In this document: one piece after another, positions 61,268 to 64,000 of the stretch
How positions within the stretch are numbered: position 1 is the first letter of the stretch
How the letters are laid out: the number at the start of each line of letters is the position of its first letter
Source of the DNA: Microbacteriaceae bacterium
GTDB taxonomy: Bacteria; Actinomycetota; Actinomycetes; Actinomycetales; Microbacteriaceae
Length of the DNA stretch: 64,000 nt
Direction: 5' to 3'
Assembly (NCBI GenBank): GCA_025465095.1
Contig: JAODME010000012.1
Location: forward strand, 150,428-214,427
Notes under the pieces: generated by a model
Databases searched by the model: none
Told to the model about the DNA's origin: nothing
Seen by the model: the letters and a program-made list of their open reading frames with translations, nothing else
Translations under genes and position numbers: made by a program

Positions 61268-61340
61268 GCGCCCGTAGCTCAGCGGATAGAGCAATTGACT
61301 ACGGATCAATAGGCCGGGGGTTCAAATCCCTCCGGGCGCA
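61268..61340 (+). tRNA. tRNA-Arg (anticodon ACG)
   Basis: The 73-nt cloverleaf has acceptor GCGCCCG (61268-61274) paired with CGGGCGC (61333-61339), discriminator A 61340. Anticodon stem ATTGA/TCAAT encloses CTACGGA, giving ACG (61301-61303), and T-loop TTCAAAT. CCA is not encoded. tRNA-Arg genes are frequent integration sites, and an integrase remnant follows. Confidence 0.97.
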
Positions 61341-61345
61341 CAGCC

Positions 61346-61382
61346 AGAAGCCCCGTGATCACTTTGTTCACGGGGCTTCTTC
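61346..61382 (+). terminator. hairpin terminator after tRNA-Arg
   Basis: A 13-bp perfect stem, AGAAGCCCCGTGA (61346-61358) with TCACGGGGCTTCT (61368-61380), has a 9-nt loop. The arm ends in CTTCTT, a short T-rich tail. It lies 6 nt after the tRNA and overlaps the end of the integrase fragment on the other strand. Confidence 0.75.
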
Positions 61383-61685
61383 CGTTTCGGCGGGGCCGAA
61401 ACCCCACAAAAACCCCACAGCTGCTTTCGCTCGTACCACGTCGAGCCGCTGCGAAACCACGTCGAGATCGTCTTCGAACAGATCAGCGTAGGTGTCGAGC
61501 GTCATCGCAGCGGACGCGTGGCCGTGCATCCGCTGCACGGCTTTCGGATTTGCTCCGGCCGAGATCGCCATGCTCGCGGCCGTGTGGCGGAGATGGTGAG
61601 GGGTGACCATTGGGAAAGGTCGGGTCTGCCTTCTGCGCCTTTTTCACCGCCGACCAGAACCAGCCCTGGCCGCTCTTCGCTGTGC
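61368..61685 (-). pseudogene. tyrosine integrase, C-terminal remnant with frameshift
   Basis: The 80-codon frame 61368-61610 encodes the end of a tyrosine recombinase: TPHHLRHTAASMAISAG with the HxxR box, then GHASAAMTLDTYADLF with the catalytic Tyr region. In the neighbouring frame just upstream (to about 61685) GWFWSAVKKAQKADPTFP reads as the preceding part of the same family, so one base has been inserted near 61609. The whole catalytic and arm-binding N-terminus is missing. It sits next to tRNA-Arg, the usual site for such integrases. Confidence 0.8.
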
Positions 61686-61782
61686 TCTGGTGCACGTCGC
61701 TCTTGCCGAATCGAGGCTGGACGCCAGAACGCCGTACGCCCGGAGAACGACCGTCGCCGACCGCACGGCCCCGTTTCCGGCG

Positions 61783-62604
61783 GTGAACTGGATCTGTTCG
61801 AGTTTGCATACGACTTGGAACGCCAACGTGCCGTACAACGATCTTCCCGCGCTTTTTCCCGCGGTAGAGATCGAGACTATTCGCGTGCTGAAGGCCACGA
61901 TCGAGGCGCGGGCGGCTCTGGCGGCGCTTGACCAGGCCGTTCGACGAATCCCCAACCTGACGGTGCTCATCAACGTTATCCCCCTGCTGGAAGCGCAGGC
62001 GAGTTCGGAGATCGAGAACATCGTCACGACCGCCGACGACCTGTTCAAATTCGCCCAGGATCAAGCTGCGGCAACCAACCCTGCGACCAAGGAGACCCTC
62101 CAGTACCGCACCGCGCTATTCGCGGGGTTTGACAGGCTCGCCACTCGCCCGCTGCCCGTCACGACGGCGACTGAGGTGTGTTCCCTCATCAAGCGTCGTT
62201 CGATGAGGAGTCGTTCAGCATCGGGCACCTACATCGGGAACCCAGACACGAAGCAGGCGATCTACACGCCGCCCGCCGGCGAGGGTGAGATCCGGGACAA
62301 GCTTTCGGACTGGCAGGAGTTCATGCACAATTCGAGCGGACTGGATCCCGTGGTCGTCATGGCCATTGCGCACTACCAGTTTGAGGCGATCCAGCCGTTC
62401 GAGGACGGCAACGGTCGAACTGGTCGCATCCTGAACATCTTGATGCTGGTCAGCGCTGGGTTGTTGCACCAGCCGATCCTCTATCTGTCGCGGTACATCT
62501 TCGAGCAAAAGACGGAGTACTACACGCGACTTCAGGCAGTCACAGAAGCGCGCTTCCCAACCCCCACTCATCGCAAGCTCAGAGCATGGGGGGTTGGGAA
62601 GTAA
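61783..62604 (+). CDS. Fic-domain protein with altered catalytic motif, probably truncated
   Basis: The Fic family transfers AMP to protein targets. This frame shows the N-terminal Fic_N part (NVPYNDLP, then SSEIENI, the inhibitory S/TxxxE-N motif) and the core HYQFEAIQPFEDGNGRTGR (about 196-214). The motif is normally HPFxDGNGRxGR; here the catalytic His is Gln (CAG at 62392-62394, about residue 204). After LQAVTEARF the sequence leaves the family and stops, so the usual C-terminal part is missing. GTG 61783 or TTG 61804 may be the start. It is likely an inactive or degraded gene of the tRNA-Arg island. Confidence 0.75.
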   Translation: MNWICSSLHTTWNANVPYNDLPALFPAVEIETIRVLKATIEARAALAALDQAVRRIPNLTVLINVIPLLEAQASSEIENIVTTADDLFKFAQDQAAATNPATKETLQYRTALFAGFDRLATRPLPVTTATEVCSLIKRRSMRSRSASGTYIGNPDTKQAIYTPPAGEGEIRDKLSDWQEFMHNSSGLDPVVVMAIAHYQFEAIQPFEDGNGRTGRILNILMLVSAGLLHQPILYLSRYIFEQKTEYYTRLQAVTEARFPTPTHRKLRAWGVGK

Positions 62605-62877
62605 AGCACCGGCGGCGCAACAGGGAAGAACGAGAGTTGGAAGTGAGCACAACCGCTAGCTGTATGTGTTGCAGATGAAGTTCGGAACCATTCGTCTGAT
62701 CGATCACGGCGTGCAGTCGAGATCCTTGGCATCGGCCCAGCTCGAGCGAGTTAACCCCATGTCTCCCGTTGATCGTGGCGAATCGTGGGGCGAACGCGAG
62801 CATAGGGGTGGTCAACCACCCTGCCCCAGGAGGCGGGTGTCTGACGTCCCCCGGCCGCCCCGAGCGAGTAACGTCTG
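62605..62877. other. intergenic region without recognisable genes
   Basis: Between fic and the small lipoprotein gene no frame has a convincing start, ribosome site or family resemblance. Base composition is slightly lower in GC than the surrounding chromosome, in keeping with foreign, decaying DNA. Confidence 0.45.
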
Positions 62878-63084
62878 CTACCTCTGATCGTCAGCATTGG
62901 TGCATGGAGAAGGCGTTTCCGAGGCCAAATTTGTGCTGATCGCGTTGACGATGGGAGACGGGGACGGCTCGGGAGGTGATTGCAAGCTTGCGCTTGCCGC
63001 CGGCTTGTTGACCCTGTCTTCGGCCGCGACGCTGCAGCCGGCGAGCAAGAGGACGGCGGCAAGTGCGGCGGGAATCGTCGACAC
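62878..63084 (-). CDS. small putative lipoprotein, 68 aa
   Basis: From GTG 63082-63084 this frame encodes a 68-residue protein with a hydrophobic signal and lipobox LLAGC (Cys17), then a polar Pro/Ser-rich tail. There is no basic N-region, so the signal is weak unless a start further upstream is used. It follows the DUF1524 gene by 60 bp on the same strand and might be cotranscribed. I do not recognise the mature part. Confidence 0.5.
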   Translation of the reverse strand: MSTIPAALAAVLLLAGCSVAAEDRVNKPAASASLQSPPEPSPSPIVNAISTNLASETPSPCTNADDQR

Positions 63085-63144
63085 GTGGTGCGGCCTGTCG
63101 ATCGGCGCGGTCGGCTCGACTTCCCGGGATGGGACGCAACTCGA

Positions 63145-64000
63145 TCATGTGTCGCATCCGATTCCGTCTTTGTCGCGGTCGAGCTTCGGGGCATAGCCCG
63201 GCTGTCCTGCATAGATCGGCGCGGCTCCGGCGGCACGGACTGCGTCGCAGTTCTCGTAGTACACGGAGGGTGCCGGCGCTGGCGCGACAGGAGCAGGGGC
63301 CGGCGCCGGCGCCGGGGCGGGGGCGGGGGCGGGAGCAGGTGCCACGACCACGGGAGGCGGCGGCGGAGGAGCCGGGGCGGGAGCAGGTGCAGGTGTGAAC
63401 GAGGAGGTGAAGGCGCGTTCGCTTGCACAGTCGCTGAGCACTCGGGCCATGGCGTCACGCTCTGCCTGCGTGACCCACAGCCCGTACGTGGCCTTCACGG
63501 ATACTTGGCGGGCTACGTAGCCGCAGCGGAAGCCCTTGTTCGACGGCAACCAGGTGGCGGTGTCGCCGTCGCCCTTCTGTGCGTTCGAGCGACCGTCGAC
63601 GGCGAGGAGGTTCAGCGGGTCATTGGCGAACGACACTCGCTGCGCCTGCGTGAGCTGTTGGGCGCCGGTCTGCCATGCGTTCGAGAGAGCGACGACGTGA
63701 TCGATCTGTACGAGCGCTGATGTGTCGTTGCCGCGCACGAAGCCGATCGCCGCGGCGGTGAACGGTGAGGTGAGGTTGCCGGTCATCACCTTGCAGGGCC
63801 CCGACTTCACCGTGGTGGTGAGGTCGCGGGCGAGGATGTCGTTGCGGGTGTCGCAGCCGTTGTGGTCGACGTCGAGCCACGCGCTGCCGAACTGGCCCTC
63901 GCGGTCGTATCCGGTCTTCGGCGCCCGCCCCTTCACGGGGAGGGATCGCAGCAGCTCCGCGGTCGTCCCGGTCGCGGGCGGTACCGGGTTCGACGGGGGA
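63145..64000 (-). CDS. DUF1524 HNH-like nuclease with Excalibur domain (partial)
   Basis: This frame is open to the right edge, so its N-terminus lies outside the window. The visible 285 residues hold the secreted HNH-like DUF1524 domain: LPVKGRAPKTGYDREGQFG, DVDHNGCDTRNDIL, QIDHVVALSNAW and NLLAVDGRSNAQKGD. A Pro/Ala-repeat linker follows, and a C-terminal Excalibur calcium-binding motif with ENCDAVRAAG and DRDKDGIGCD. Such proteins are extracellular nucleases anchored or exported in actinobacteria. A GTG at 63934-63936 is inside the domain and is not the true start. Confidence 0.88.
   Translation of the reverse strand, partial: PPSNPVPPATGTTAELLRSLPVKGRAPKTGYDREGQFGSAWLDVDHNGCDTRNDILARDLTTTVKSGPCKVMTGNLTSPFTAAAIGFVRGNDTSALVQIDHVVALSNAWQTGAQQLTQAQRVSFANDPLNLLAVDGRSNAQKGDGDTATWLPSNKGFRCGYVARQVSVKATYGLWVTQAERDAMARVLSDCASERAFTSSFTPAPAPAPAPPPPPPVVVAPAPAPAPAPAPAPAPAPVAPAPAPSVYYENCDAVRAAGAAPIYAGQPGYAPKLDRDKDGIGCDT
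63271..63396 (-). repeat. Ala-Pro repeat linker within the nuclease gene
   Basis: This stretch of the nuclease gene encodes repeated Ala-Pro units broken by a Pro/Val run. Its reiterated GCSCCX codons make it prone to slippage, so length may vary between strains. Confidence 0.85.

Noticed and set aside
63271..63396. Regular GC-rich repeats as a possible CRISPR array
   Set aside because: They encode Ala-Pro dipeptides in frame within the nuclease gene, with no spacer-like unique sequence.
61268..64000. Prophage at tRNA-Arg
   Set aside because: Only an integrase remnant is seen; no capsid, terminase, portal or lysis genes are in the window, so a degraded island is the better description.

Overview
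The window looks like chromosomal DNA of a high-GC actinobacterium, most likely a member of Microbacteriaceae. This rests on the uniformly high GC, frequent GTG starts, GTP-type PEP carboxykinase, actinobacterial-type PutA, LCP-type wall protein, a small DUF385 protein, and the many genes that begin right after a TAnnnT -10 box (leaderless style). The species cannot be named from sequence alone. Genes lie on both strands in short operons. There is no rRNA, CRISPR array or intact transposon.

Layout. 1-6000: start of a 6-phosphofructokinase, a small membrane protein, TrhO tRNA hydroxylase, an AlkA-like glycosylase, a carotenoid-desaturase-like flavoprotein, and a divergent MarR/FMN-reductase pair with a clear two-site operator. 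6100-16100: bifunctional PutA, PdxH, a 2-oxoglutarate oxygenase, an endo/exonuclease-phosphatase, a membrane protein coupled to a GntR regulator, a DUF2252 protein, Dps and an SRPBCC protein. 16100-21000: GH15 glucoamylase-like enzyme and a coupled LolA-like/ABC ATPase/ABC permease operon. 21000-25700: Lrp regulator divergent from a DDAH-family hydrolase and RocD, then a flavoprotein and kynureninase. 25700-34000: DUF385 and DUF3817 proteins, a DrrAB-type ABC exporter, a disulfide-reductase-fold flavoprotein, and PckG divergent from a RamB-like regulator. 34000-43000: PIG-L deacetylase, FAH-family hydrolase, MarR-MFS pair, alpha/beta hydrolase, SDR, a duplicated membrane protein, HIT, lipoate ligase, GNAT and an orphan DNA methyltransferase.

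43100-49800 is the most telling stretch. A LacI regulator and a GH51 alpha-L-arabinofuranosidase share four copies of the palindromic site CAACGTTG. Between and beyond them lie short decayed pieces that read like a GH27-type glycosidase N-terminus, a GH127-type enzyme, and the C-terminus of a sugar ABC permease ending in an in-frame TAG just before an intact GH1 beta-glucosidase. This suggests an arabinan/oligosaccharide utilisation locus that has been reduced to a few working genes.

49800-60200: DHA2 drug exporter, VanY-like peptidase, phosphoglucomutase, prephenate dehydratase, diacylglycerol-kinase-like protein, seryl-tRNA synthetase with a coupled HAD phosphatase, tRNA-Ser(UGA), an LCP protein and tRNA-Ser(GCU). 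The tRNA-Ser(UGA) 3' end and its flank are repeated 55 bp downstream, as at an attachment-site scar. 60500-64000: a zinc-ribbon protein, an OhrR-like regulator, then tRNA-Arg(ACG) followed by a decayed integration island: a frameshifted tyrosine-integrase end, a Fic protein whose catalytic His reads as Gln, a small lipoprotein, and a DUF1524/Excalibur nuclease that runs off the window.

How genes connect. A plausible arginine-to-glutamate route runs from the DDAH-family enzyme through RocD to the P5C dehydrogenase half of PutA. PckG and the RamB-like regulator point to control of gluconeogenesis. SerS sits with two serine tRNA genes.
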